Part shown: piece by piece, positions 43,555-54,913 of the stretch
Position numbering within the stretch: position 1 is the first letter of the stretch
Layout: every line of letters starts with the position of its first letter
NCBI RefSeq assembly: GCF_000471905.2
Contig: NW_006498220.1
Coordinates: 3,524,454 to 3,588,453, forward strand
Reading direction: 5' to 3'
DNA: 64,000 nucleotides
From: Amborella trichopoda
Taxonomy: Eukaryota; Streptophyta; Magnoliopsida; Amborellales; Amborellaceae
The notes under the pieces: generated by a model
Told to the model about the DNA's origin: nothing
Database searches by the model: none
Seen by the model: the letters and a program-made list of their open reading frames with translations, nothing else
Translations under genes and position numbers: made by a program

Positions 43555-45573
43555 TGTCACGACACCACTCCCTGGCCCCTACCGTTCTCGTCGGAGGGTA
43601 GTAGGGTACAGGTTCGTGATTCAGAGGTAGCGAACGCTACTCAGGTCAGAGTGATGCGTTGCTTTAATAAAGCGGTAACCAAGCAAACCAAGAAAGTAAA
43701 GAAACTCTATAACAAAATGCACAAAAGCTAGGTAAAATAAAATTAAAACTTATATTGTTAAACAACTTGGAGTAATATAATTGTTCAAGGCACTGAAGGC
43801 CTGGGTACACAACATCTAACTTCAATATAGACAAAAACATGGCCCACGGCCGCTAGACACATACAAGTAAAAGATATCCTCAACAAGTACGAGCAAAAGA
43901 TATCCTCAACAAGTACGAGCCTTCTTCAACCAGATCGATCACCCTACCGGTTGTTCTTGACCTGCAGCTTCTACTCTACAAGGATGGAAAACGAGGAATG
44001 AGTTATAAAGCCCAGTAAGAAGATCTAGTTGTTATGCATCAGTGATATATTTATCCAAGCATCATGAATAATTCTTTTGACTATAAGCAATCATAGTAGA
44101 AAAAGCATTCAATTTAGCAATCTTATCAATATAATCATCACGGATGGCATATCGAACAACATGGCTATGATATAATCAATATAACTATCATCATTCACAT
44201 TCACACATCCAATCATTAACCACTCACTCCTTAGATTCACCGATTCCGGAAATAGAAGTCCTATTCATCAAGTCAAGCTAAATCTCATTGTTTAGGACTT
44301 CTACCATCACTCGGGAGAGAGAGAAATGACAATGAGTGTCGTATTCGGTAATGCCCGCACACTTACACACATAGTCCCGTGTGCTTTGGGGCTTTGATAG
44401 ACACTTGCCTTGCAAGGCATGGTTTACTATTTACTTCTTATAATACACTAAATTTCGAGGGACACGACCCACCCATTACACTTTCAACTTAATTCCCCTT
44501 CTATCCTACAGGAAGTTAACACATATTGCTGGCCTTACTCTCTTATCAAGTCTCATTATACCACCACGGGTAACCCGTGCGTGGCATCACTGAATCACTT
44601 CACTAGTATCAATCACAAAAGAGGGTCATGCTCTGAGCATGCCTTCAAATCACTCTTCACTTTGCATGTCATGATACTCCCTACATAGTATGCACATTCA
44701 CTATTTAGATATCACATAATATTCACTAAATAGCATTGACATCCCTTTCATGGTAGTTACTGCATAACATTCACATTCACCAAGTGAATATCACATAACA
44801 TTTACTAAATAGCATTCATACTTGAGCATGCACAATTTCTAGAAAGTTCTGGCAATAGTGACCTAGTCCCATAGAATATCATATAACATTCACTAAATAG
44901 CATTCATACTTGAGCATGCACAATTTCTAGAAAGTTCTGTCAATAGTGACCTAGTCCCCATAAAATGGGCGTAGCTTTCAATCTAGGGGGTTTTTCACGA
45001 AAGTTCTTTCATGCAATTTTGAGTGTTCCTATAAACCTTTCAAATGGTGATGATTTGGAATAAAAAGGATCCTTTTTGGTCGGTCAAAATTGGAGGCAAC
45101 AGTGACATTAGTTTTGAGTTTCCATAATAGCTACCCACAATGACATGTCTTCGCAGTTATTCGTGTAACTCTCAAATTTTGAAGAATTTTGTAAAGTGCT
45201 CAACATGTGATTTCAAGCTTACTCATAACTCTTTAAAATGAATATGGTTTGGAAGAAAATGGGCATCATTTGGTCATTTAAAATGCATGAGCACAGGAAC
45301 ATCAATTTTACAATTTATGAAAACTGTCCACAGTGACCTACTTACATAATTGAGAGCAAAGCTTCTCATTCATGAAGAATTTGAACATGCAATTGTGCGA
45401 CCATTTTTTAGGACTAACTTATTTAACAATAATATAAAATTATTTATTGTAAATAAATATTTATATTAATAATATAAAATTATTAATATATTACTAGTAT
45501 CTTTTAGAATTATTACTATTATTATTTTTATTATTATTTTCTAGTTTTTATAAAAAAAAATTGGGTCGTTACA
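43555..45573 (-). mobile_element. Nested second-family element, left LTR (its 3' LTR)
   Basis: Its outer end is TGTCACGACACCAC and its inner end GGGTCGTTACA, so on the minus strand it runs from TGTAACGACCCAA to ...TGACA. It is homologous to the right LTR (47820-50752) but shorter: about 880 bases present on the right (roughly 49680-50570) are missing near 45390, and it has an 88-bp tandem duplication (44787-44874 and 44875-44962) plus a 26-27 bp one near 43868-43920. TGTAACGACCC starts are common in plant chromovirus-type Ty3/gypsy LTRs. Confidence 0.85.
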
Positions 45574-46766
45574 TCATCCCCCCTAAAAAGGGATTTTGTC
45601 CTCAAAATCGTATAGTTGATCATCACACAAATGGGGTTTTAACAATGGCACTTCTCTTCAAACAATCTACTAAGGCAAGCACACACACACAACTAATTTA
45701 TGCTTAGAAGGGTGTCCAAAATCCTAAGCATCCAAAAGAATCAAATTCTATGGGCAGATTCTAACACACAAACATACAACACATAGATCTGAGTTAGATA
45801 CCCAAGAGTAGGTCAGGCAATGTAATACGCTCAAAGCATGACGATCGCCAAGCATCATTGACCATGCAATACACTCAAAGAAGACCAATCAAATTTCATA
45901 TCACAAGTCGGGCAATGCATACTTAAAGCATGTCGACTGTCACATATCATTGACCATGCAATACACTCAAAGAAGACTAATCAAATTTCATATCACAAGT
46001 CGAGCAATGCAATACGCTCAAAGCATGCCAACTGTCACACATCATAGACCATGCAATACACTCAAAGTAGGCCAATCAAATTTCATATTACAAGTCGGGC
46101 AATGCAATACGCTCAAAGCATGTCAACTGTCACACATCATTGACCATGCAATACACTCAAAGAAGGGCAATCAAATTTCATATCACAAGTCAGGCAATGC
46201 AATATGCTCAAAGCATACTGACTGCCACGCATCATTGGCCATGCAATACACTCAAAGCATGCCAACTATCACACATCATTGGCCATGTAATATGCTCAAA
46301 GCATGTCAATTATCATGCATCATTGGCCATGCGATACGCTCAAAATAGGCCAATCACAAGTCGGGCAATGCAATACTCTCAAAGCATGCCAACAGAATCA
46401 CAAAATCAGGCCCTATAATACTCTCAAAGTAGGTACCTCAATGTTATCAATTATGGTCATGCAATACGCTCAAAGCAGACCAATCAAATCTCATATCATA
46501 GTATAGCAACACAATACATCTAAAGCACGTCAATCAAACACACATCACAGTATGGCAATGCAATTAAACACATATCACTTATCATCTCATATCTCATCAT
46601 ATCAATACCACTTCACATCACACTACCAAAATGATGCCATAACAGAACAAAAAAGCAATCATGATCAAACATAATCCTAGCATCTCATATAACAATCAAA
46701 GGGCTTACTTTGGTTCTCTGGGGTGGAGCCCCTTGCCTCCTGATCTACAAGTGCAAACACTCGGCC
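45574..46766 (-). other. 3' untranslated region of the nested element, no pol
   Basis: Only about 1.2 kb separates the gag stop from the 3' LTR. It holds the 95-bp repeat array and AC-rich stretches (45670-45790, 46580-46700). No protease, RT or integrase sequence is present, so the element carries gag only. A short run CCCCCCTTTTTAGGGG-like on the plus strand (near 45578-45590) is next to the LTR; on the minus strand it gives TTTTAGGGGGGATGA, a plausible polypurine tract. Confidence 0.65.
45820..46560 (-). repeat. 95-bp tandem repeat (two 47-bp halves) in the nested element
   Basis: ACCATGCAATACACTCAAAG starts at 45861, 45953, 46048 and 46143, and a GCCATG variant at 46238, giving a 92-95 base period. 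Each period contains two GCAATACxCTCAAAG half-units about 47 bases apart. From 46238 the array changes to single units of about 44 bases (46238, 46282, 46326) and then decays. Open frames such as Gln/Ala/His-rich ones on the plus strand are products of the repeat. Confidence 0.85.
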
Positions 46767-47707
46767 TTAAGTCCTTGGCTTAGGCTCGACTCCCATCATG
46801 GGGCAATTTCTGATCAAGTGGCTTAGTTTGCGACACTTAAGACATGGCTTTGTCCTTAGACAACACTTGGGAGCTGCATGGCTGAGCTTCCCACAAGAAC
46901 CACATGGCACTGGCTGGTTCTATCTAATATCGCCCTGAAAGGTCCTCTGGGCTTTGTCATGTCTCTGATCTCCTCTCTCTTGAAAATCTCTCGAAGGCAG
47001 GAGCCTTGTCTTGCATTGGTCCTTCCTTAGCCAGTATTCATAACAATCTCTCTTTATTTTCCTGGCCTGATCCACCAGTGGAGAAAAAGTCTCAATATTG
47101 GCCGCCATTATTCTTCCTCGAATATCCAGCCTAAGGCCCCTCTCAAACTTATTTACTTTTCGAGACTCTGTATTGATAACATGCGGCGCATATCGAGACA
47201 ATTCTAAAAACTTAGCCGCATACTGCTCCACAGTTAACTTCCCTTGTTACAATTCTATAAATTCTACTTCTTTCCTCTCCTTTATAGAATCAGGGAAGTA
47301 CTTCTCATAAAAGTTCTCCATAAAATTCTCCCAGTTTACTTATATCCCTAACCCTTCCCATGATTGCTTCACTGAGCCCTACCAATGCTCAGCATCTCCT
47401 TTTAACATGAAGGTTCCCAGCCTAACCTTCTGTTCCTCATTGCATTGCAGGACTCTAATGATTTTCTCAACCTGCATCAGCCATCTCTCGGCTTTCTCTA
47501 CTCCACCAAGTCATGCAAAGGTGGGTGGCCCTAACTTCTTAAACTTCTCAACAAACTACTATCATAAAGTCATGGTTCAGAGGCAGTCGGAGCCGACATA
47601 TTCTCCTTCATTATCTGGGTCATGGCCCCCAAAATCTTGAAAAATTCACTAAGGGCCTCGGTATTCTCATTGCTGAAGCTAGCATTATTGGTCCGAGTGC
47701 TCGGCAT
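46767..47707 (-). pseudogene. gag pseudogene of the nested element with two CCHC zinc knuckles
   Basis: ATG at 47707-47705 begins MPSTRTNNASFSNENTEALS, followed by a stretch recognisable in alternating frames (ERWLMQVEKIIRVLQCNEEQ, KVRLGTFMLKGDAEHWWGS), typical of plant chromovirus gag. The frame 47231-46920 (EQYAAKFLELSRYAPHVI, RKVNKFERGLRLDIRGRI) is intact. One stop at 46922-46920 separates it from two knuckles: CGSCGKLSHAAPKC (46904-46863) and CLKCRKLSHLIRNC (46844-46803), both exact C-x2-C-x4-H-x4-C. TAA ends the frame at 46769-46767. gag would pack RNA into particles; several stops and frameshifts now break it. Confidence 0.88.
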
Positions 47708-47800
47708 CTCCGACCTAAAACAGGAACACCCAGTCACCAATCTAGCCAAAACAATTCTGGAGACACTTCTACAACCCTCTAAGCCAAGGATCCTATCCTG

Positions 47801-47815
47801 GCTGCTCTGATACCA
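47801..47815 (-). other. Primer-binding site, initiator tRNA-Met type (nested element)
   Basis: On the minus strand TGGTATCAGAGCAGC lies a few bases after the right LTR's inner end (TGACA-GTTA). TGGTATCAGAGC is the standard plant PBS complementary to initiator tRNA-Met. It fixes the element's direction as minus and the right LTR as the 5' LTR. Confidence 0.92.
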
Positions 47816-47819
47816 TAAC

Positions 47820-50668
47820 TGTCATGACCCCACTCCCTGGCCCCTACCATTCTTGTCGGAGGGTGGTAAAGTATGGGTTCGTAATTAAGAGTTAGCGAAC
47901 CCAACTCAAGTCAGAGTGGCGCGCTGCTTTAATAAAGAGGTAAACCAAGAAAACTAAGAAAGTAAAGAAAAACTATACAAAAAGGCACAAGATCTAGGTA
48001 AAATAAAAATGAAACTTATATTATTACATAAACAACTTGGAGTAATATAATTGTTCAAGGCACTGAAGGCCTGGGTACACAACATCTAACTTCAATATAG
48101 ACAAAAACATGGCACACGGCCGCTAGATACATACAAGCAAAAGATCTCGTGGGCAGGGACGAGCCTTCGTCAACTAGATCGATCACCCTACCGATTGTTC
48201 TTGACCTGCCGCCTCTACTCTATAGGGATGAAAAAAGAGCAATGAGCTATAAAGCCCAGCAAGAGGATCTAGTTGCCATGCATCAGTGATATATCCATCC
48301 AGGCATGATGAATAATTATTTTGATTATAAACAATCATAGTGGAAAAAGCATTCAATTTAGCAATTTTATCAATATAATCATCACGAATGGCATATCGAA
48401 CATCATGGCTATGATATAATGAACATAACTATCATCATTCACATTCACACTTCCAATCATTAACCGCTCACTCCTTAGATTCACCTATTCCTGAAATAGA
48501 AGCTCTATTCATCAAGCCAAGCCAAATCTTATTATTTAGGACGTCTACCATGGAGAGAGGGCAATGATAATGAGTGTCCTATTTGGTAATGCCCTCACAC
48601 TTACACACATAGTTCCCAACGTTTTTTGGGGCTTTGATAGACACTTGCCTTGCAAGGCACGATTTACTATTTACTTTTTATAATACACTAAATTTCGGCG
48701 AGCACGACCCACCTGTTAAACTTTGCACTTAATTCCCCTATTATCCTACAAGGAGTTAACAAATATTGCTAGCCTTAATCTCTTATTAAGTCACATCATG
48801 CCACCACGAGTAACCCGTGCGTGGCGTCACTGAATCACTTCACTAGTATCAACCACAAAAGAGGGATGCTTGGAGCATGCCTTCATATCACTCTTCACTT
48901 AGCATTCATTCTTTGCCACATAGAATTTCATTGCATAGCATTCGTTATATGGCACTTCAGCACATGAATAATACATGACACTCACACTCATGTCATGATA
49001 CTCACTACATAGTATGTACATTCACTATTTAGATATCACATAACGTTCACTAAATAGCATTCACATCCCTTTCATGGCATTTACTGCATAGCATTTACAT
49101 TCACCAATTGAATATCACAACATTTACTAAATAACATTTCATTCACCGTATAGAATTCATATTCACTAATTGAATATCATATAACATTCACTAAATAGCA
49201 TTCATACTTGAGCATGCGCAATTTCTGGAAAGTTCTATCAATAGTGACCTAATCCCAATAAAATGGGCGTAGCTTTAAATCTAGGGGGCTTTTCACGAAA
49301 GTCTTTTCATGAAATTTTGAGTTCCCATAAACCTTTCAAATGGTGGTATTTGGAAGAAAAAGGATCTCTTTTGGTGATTCAAAATTGGTGGCAATAGTGA
49401 CATCAGTTCTGAGTTTCCATAATAGCTACCCACAGTGACATGTCTTCGCATTTAATCATGCAACTCTCAAATTATGAAAAATTTTGAAAAGTGCTCAACA
49501 TGTGATTTCAAGCTTACTCATAACTCTTTAAAATGACTATGGTTTGGAAGGAAACGGGCATCATTTGGTTGATTAAAATGCATGAGCACAGGAACATCAA
49601 TTCTGTAATTTATTAAAATTGTCCACAATGACCTATTTACATAAATTAGAGCATAGCTTCTCATTCATGAAGAATTTGAACATGGTTTTAACATGAACAT
49701 TATAATAGACGCATATACGGTTCAAATTGCGGTGATTTGGAAGTATTTGGACACTTATTGTTTGGCCAAAAGTTCAGTAAAATGTAGGTGACAGTGGCTG
49801 GAAATTCTATTGTCTATCAACAGTGACATATTCCCACATTATGGACTGTAAATCCTAAAATATGAAGAATTTCAAGATAGTACAAGAAGTAAAATTATAT
49901 TAGACAAGCATATATTTCATTCAAGACTAGCAACCATTTGTTCACCAAACAATTTCATACAAAAGCACCCACAATTCCTGGAAATTTCATTTCACAATTC
50001 ATTTCCCAATTTTACGACCTATTAAAGCATAAATAATGTCTTTCAAGCCAAAGTCTAATATTCATTCAAAACCTTCTTCAAATTAACTAAATTCACATGA
50101 GGATTTTACAAACATTTTCACAATTAACATAGGCTAACCAAGCATGGATTCTAACACTTAATTTCCAAGATTTCAGGCTTACTCTTGCACATCCATACAC
50201 ATATTCCTACATTCTACTCTTCTACACCTCATGCTTGAATAAAATCAGTAATACATAGTTTCTAAGTCCACCTACCTGATGAGAAACAGTGCTCCCTACT
50301 CCTTCTTACACAGTCTCCTCAAGCTTCCACAGTGAGATCTAATGGAGTAGTAGGTAGAGAACTTAAGAGTTTGCCCTAGAGAGAGAGAGAGAGAGAGAAC
50401 ACCTAACACCTCATAGGGAGGTGTAAAATTTAAATGAGATAGGCTTGCTTAGATGCCACGCCACTTAATGAAAGGTAAAAGTACGAGAAAAAGATGGTGG
50501 ACCGAATTTCCATTTGATAACGATAAACCGTCAATTATTATGCAATGATATATTAACAAGGGTGTGACCATTTTTTAACAATAATATCACATTACTTATT
50601 GTTAATCAACATTTATATTATTAATATAAACTTATCAATATATTACTAATATCTTTTAGAATTATTAC

Positions 50669-50705
<37 letters not shown>

Positions 50706-50752
50706 TTATTATTATTTTCTAGTTTATATAAAAAACAAATTGGGTCGTTACA
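47820..50752 (-). mobile_element. Nested second-family element, right LTR (its 5' LTR)
   Basis: It spans TGTCATGACCCC to GGGTCGTTACA on the plus strand (2933 bp). It is the longer of the two LTRs and probably closer to the original. It contains a (TTA)n/(ATT)n microsatellite near its outer end. The inner end is next to the tRNA-Met PBS and the outer end abuts the GTTT duplication and the rest of LTR C. Scattered substitutions against the left LTR show the insertion is not recent. Confidence 0.88.
50655..50715. repeat. ATT/TTA microsatellite in the right nested LTR
   Basis: More than a dozen TTA/ATT trinucleotides in a row with one TTTT interruption. The left LTR has a shorter run at 45505-45540, so the length changed after insertion. 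Confidence 0.85.
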
Positions 50753-51957
50753 GTTTTGCCCCTGCCCACCAATAGATGAAATTTCAAAACAGTCCATGTT
50801 GCTGTCCTAAAACTTGTGTAATCTTCCATGATGATTCGAGGTTGTGTTTGCATCCGTTTGGTTGAAAGATGATTGCTTTCTTATCGTGCTTGGCATGACG
50901 GTCGATTTGATACCAACTTCGAGCCATGGATCACCTTTTTAGAGCACGATCATGTTACTCAAAATTTGTAGAGATCTTGAAAACTTACGATTGATGGTTT
51001 GCTTGTTTCTTGATTTTTTTCTTTTATTTTTTCACCGTGTTGCACTAAGCATGCCTCATGATCACGTTGCAATGAATGTAGCTCGATTTCATGTCCGAAA
51101 AAATATTTTTTCGTCTTAGGTTTTTTGCCTGAATCTGAAAATAGGGTGGCTGGAATCTGTAGCAAATTTGATGCCTTCATGTGCCGAATCTAACTGTTCA
51201 TCGTATGCAAGGTTCGGACCAGGAATGTCCTTGGTCCTTATGTACATAGTGCAAATGGTTTCATGCCCATCGAGTACACGAGTGTCATGATATGGTCGCT
51301 CGAACGAGGCATGCTACTGCTTAATTTTTTGCAATTATCTTTACAAATCGTCAACTTCTCTCTAGTTTTTCTCCCTGTTTGGGTATCATCACAGGTCGTG
51401 TCATATATCAAAACGCTCGCTTGACAAGACGAACACACCCACCAAATTTGAGTGCGATCCGACTCAAAATGAGAGAGATACGGGTCTTTGAAGTTGCTGC
51501 TCGGGACTGTGCACACCAGCCTCCTTTACTGGAGATTAGTGTAGGGGGCCGCACGGGAATAGCGTGTGGCCTACCTCTTTTTAATGTTTCACCCATTGTC
51601 TTGGAGCACCCTATTAAGCTGAAACTTGACCCATAGGGGTTTGCAACTGTGTTGGATCTAATAGCGGTAGTCCCACAGCTGTTTAACGCATCAAAATAGA
51701 GTTTTAGTTATGGGGTCCGTTTCAGGGTGCTAAAGGCTAATTTTTTCGAAATTGTTTCTTTGTCTGCATTGCCTTAGACATGTTAGATTGAGACAAAATT
51801 TGGTAGGTGGCCTTTTTGGAATGCTTAAGTAGATTCTGATCTGTTCTGGGGCAATTCTGAGACAATCAGGAATTCCACTGTATGTCGAGGCTTTATTGAC
51901 TAGCTTCTCTTTTATTCAACATCGGGGACCCAAGGTGCTGAAAAATGTATTCAAACA
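50753..51957 (-). mobile_element. Tat-type LTR C, 5' part (minus strand)
   Basis: On the minus strand it begins TGTTTGAATACATTTTTCAG-CACCTTGG at 51957 and runs through U3, including the stretch found in the other LTRs near GATATGTGGCACGCCCC, until the nested insertion at 50752/50753. The first four bases (50753-50756, GTTT) are the right copy of the target duplication. Bases outside the LTR start (51958 on) are leader of the F element, not a polypurine tract. Confidence 0.88.
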
Positions 51958-53016
51958 TGCACTCTTAGGAAAATCCTTCAAGTACTAAGTCTTGAGTAGT
52001 TCATCTGGAGTAGAAGGCACAAACGGGGGAGGAGACAGTTGTCAGTGACCTTTCGATCAGGAGCTTGGGGCTATCCATGCGGGTAGCACGTGTGTGTCGG
52101 TTGTAGAAGGGTTTTGGGTGACATGAAGGTCAACCCGGGCTCGAGCAATGGATCGGGCCTTAGAAGACCGAGGCCGAGGATTGAGAGCATTTTTTTGTGA
52201 GGGAGTGGCTTTGTGACCATCCCTCACAGAGTGAGTAGACATGTACTGAGAGCCACGATGAGGGGGTCATCTCTCCTGTACTCAACTAAGAAGAGGGGTT
52301 GCATGTACTCATCTCTCCTGTACTTGATGAGGAGCTACCCCGAGTAGTGTACTATGTATGCATTGGGTATACAAGGCCACGTCCAAGAAGACTTGAGCCA
52401 GGACAGTGGTTCAGGGCAGCCTGATGGTTGCCCCGAAGTGTGGCTCAAGTGGATGGACCACAAGCTCTGATGCATATGTGGGAGGTGGTGGCCTTAGGAC
52501 CTCCTCCTCCATGTGTCGAGCCTCTTGTTATAGGGGCCCGATGTGGTAAAACATGGGGGGTGGCCTTACGGCGACCCACATGAGCACTGACAGATGGACT
52601 GCCATGCTCAGGAAGGGGGGGGATGGCCTTTCAGCTGCCCTGAGCAGTGGGACCGACAGGTGATTTGTCAATAGTAGGGTGCATACTGTGTGCGGTGGCT
52701 AGTGTGCCACCCATGCAAGCTGCTTTGGTGGAGGGTCCACCAAGGCTAGGAGATGGGAGTGAGGAACGTTTGGGTCCCTCCTCGCACCAACCCAAGTTAA
52801 GCCTTGAGAGTGTGACATAGGGTCAATGCTCAGAAGAAAGGTCAAGAAAGAGGTTCGCGAAACCTATTCTTAAAGCGAGCTCACGAGTGCGAGAATAAAA
52901 AAATCCCCGACTCGGATGAAAGGATTAAGCAAACCCGAAGACATGTGTGTGTAAAATGAAAAAGAAACAGAAGAAAGACAAGCCAAACAAGGATGATCTG
53001 ACTATGGGATAGTGTG
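51958..53016 (-). pseudogene. Leader of the F element with first leader reading-frame segment
   Basis: About 1.06 kb downstream of the F PBS on the minus strand. Between about 52800 and 52380 the translation shows SLGGPSTKAACMGGTLATAH, GRRKATPH, TRGSTHGGGGPKATTS and NHQAALNHCPGSSLLG. These are the same motif order as the G (26979-27424) and I (62023-62643) leaders. A further frame (52242-52057) begins MSTHSVRDGHKATPSQKNAL. The leader ends abruptly at 51958, in a TACTTGAAGGATTTTCCTAA-like stretch that in the I element (near 62813-62836) continues toward gag. The second leader segment and gag are missing. Confidence 0.55.
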
Positions 53017-53034
53017 TCTTCAGTGGAGTCGCCA
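53017..53034 (-). other. Primer-binding site, tRNA-Arg type (F element)
   Basis: TGGCGACTCCACTGAAGA on the minus strand, three bases after the LTR F end. The first ten bases match the tRNA-Arg complement exactly; the distal half has decayed. Confidence 0.75.
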
Positions 53035-53599
53035 AGCTGGTTAGATGCTTTGATCTCACCTTCTGAGACGGGATGACTTGGTGGCGTGGTTCTTGTTTGA
53101 GATGGACCCGAGACTTGAGACCACTCTCTCATGAACCGTGTGAGGAAGACACGAGCAGGAAGACCAACCGGTGAAAGAGGAATTAAGGTGTGAGGTGGGA
53201 CTTACCTCACCTGGGTCCGTGATGCACTCGAGCTAACTCGCGTGGGTGCCCTCTTAGATCATGTTGGAATTCTCCTCGAGCTTATGACCAGTTCGAAATC
53301 ATCTCCTTTTACCTATTTCTTCTTTTCCTACAATTACACACACGTTAAATTATAAGACAAGTGGGTCTCTCGACCCAACCTTGTCATAGGGTGAGCACAC
53401 ACGTGTGTGTGTACTCAAAAGAAAGTGAAAAAATGGAGTCCATGCCGATTTGATAGCCTTACAATGTCTCCTTGACAAGGGACTCTTAATACATATTTGA
53501 CAGTAAAGGGGGACGAAAAAGGATTAGATAGAGAAAAGACATTAGAAGGAAGAGAAGGAAAGAGAAGGAGATAGAGAGAGAAAAAGGACGGAAAGACAT

Positions 53600-54190
53600 G
53601 AATGGCATCTCGTGACTGTCAATGAAGAGAGAAGAGAGAGAGACCACAGACAGTGACTTATTGCCGTCTGTGAAGAGAGAGACCACAGACAGTAACTTAT
53701 TGCCGTTTGTGAAAAGAGAGAAGGTGAGTGAGCACAAATGGCAGCTTACTATCATCTGTGAAGAGAGAGAGAGGAAGGTGGAACACAGGTGGCGACTTGT
53801 TACCGTTTGTGAATAATGAGGAGAGAGAGGAGACACAGATGATGGCTTGTCGCTGTCTGTGAAGAAAGAAAGGAGAGAGAGAAAACACGGACGGTGGCTT
53901 GCTACCGTTTGTGAAGAGAGAGAAGGAACACAGATGGCGGCTTACTACTGTCTGTGAAGATAGAGAAGGAACACAAACGGTGGCTTGTTGTCGTCTGTGA
54001 AGAGAGAGAGAAGGTGGGTGAGCACATATGACAGCTTACTATTGTCTGTGAAGGGAGGAAAAGGTAGAACACAGACGGCAGCTTGCTGCTGTCTAGGAAG
54101 AGAGAGGAGACACAAATGACGTCTTATGCTATCATTTATGTCAGATAGGGGGAAGAAAGAATCGACATAAGTGGTAGCTGATAGTGCCAT
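53600..54190 (-). repeat. Tandem hairpin-unit array in LTR F
   Basis: About twelve units. Clear palindromes are 53645-53672 (CACAGAC...GTCTGTG, loop region AGTGACTTATTGCC) and one near 54069-54096, where CAGACGGCAGC faces GCTGCTGTCTAG. The spacers are GAAGAGAGAGAAGG. The stem family is shared with LTR E. Confidence 0.78.
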
Positions 54191-54775
54191 CTATGTCAGA
54201 GAAAAGAGAGAGAAAGAGAGATAAAGAAGAAAGAAGAAAGAGAAAAGAGAGAAGAAATATAGAGACCACAATGAGGCCCACCAAAAAGGGTAGGCCCATG
54301 TTGTTGTCCTTGAGAGAAGAGAGACAGAGAGAGAAAATACCGAGGCTGCATCGAGGCCTGTCAAAAAGGGTAAGCCCATGTTGCTGCCCTTGTGAAGAGA
54401 GAGAGAGAGTGAGAAAGAGAGCAGAAAGAAAGAGAAAGAATAAGAGAGAAAGGGAAGAAGAAGAGAAAGGGAAGAAGGGAGTAGAGAGAAAGGAACGAAG
54501 AGAGGAGAGAGAAAGGAACGAAGAGAGGAGAGAGGAGAGAGAGGAGAGAGAGAAGAGAGTATAAGAAGAGAGAGAAAGAGAAGAGAGAGAAAAAGAAGAG
54601 AGAGAAGAGAGAGAAATAGAAGAGAGAGAAAGAAAAGAGAGAGAAAGAGAAGAGAGAAAGAGCAGAGAGAGAAGGATAGAGAAAAAAAGAGAGAGAAAGA
54701 GACGGAAAGAGAAGAGAGAAAGAGAATAGAGAGAGAAGAGAGAGAAAAAGAGAGAAGAAATGAGAAAAGAGAGAA
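54190..54775 (-). repeat. CT-rich tract of LTR F (GA-rich on plus strand)
   Basis: About 580 bases of GAGAGA and AAGAGAG repeats. A long minus-strand open frame (233 residues, mainly Leu, Ser, Phe) runs through it and is not a gene. Confidence 0.85.
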
Positions 54776-54905
54776 AGTTACCTAGGGGTACTCGTCCAAA
54801 TTTTCTCTCTCCACTCTGTCTATCCAAGCCATTACCCAACACTCAAACAAAAGAGGAATTTTTTTATTAACCAAAGAAGGGTCCTTTACATGTAGATGGT
54901 ATGTT

Positions 54906-54913
54906 TTTATATA
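54906..54913 (-). promoter_or_regulatory. TATA box of LTR F
   Basis: TATATAAA on the minus strand, followed by AACATACCATC. Same position and context as in LTR E. Confidence 0.55.

Noticed and set aside
45950..46506. Plus-strand frames with repeating Gln, Ala and His motifs
   Set aside because: They translate the 95-bp tandem repeat and lie antisense to the nested element's gag.
54141..54842. Longest open frame of the window (233 residues, minus strand)
   Set aside because: It runs through the CT-rich tract and hairpin array of LTR F; low complexity only.
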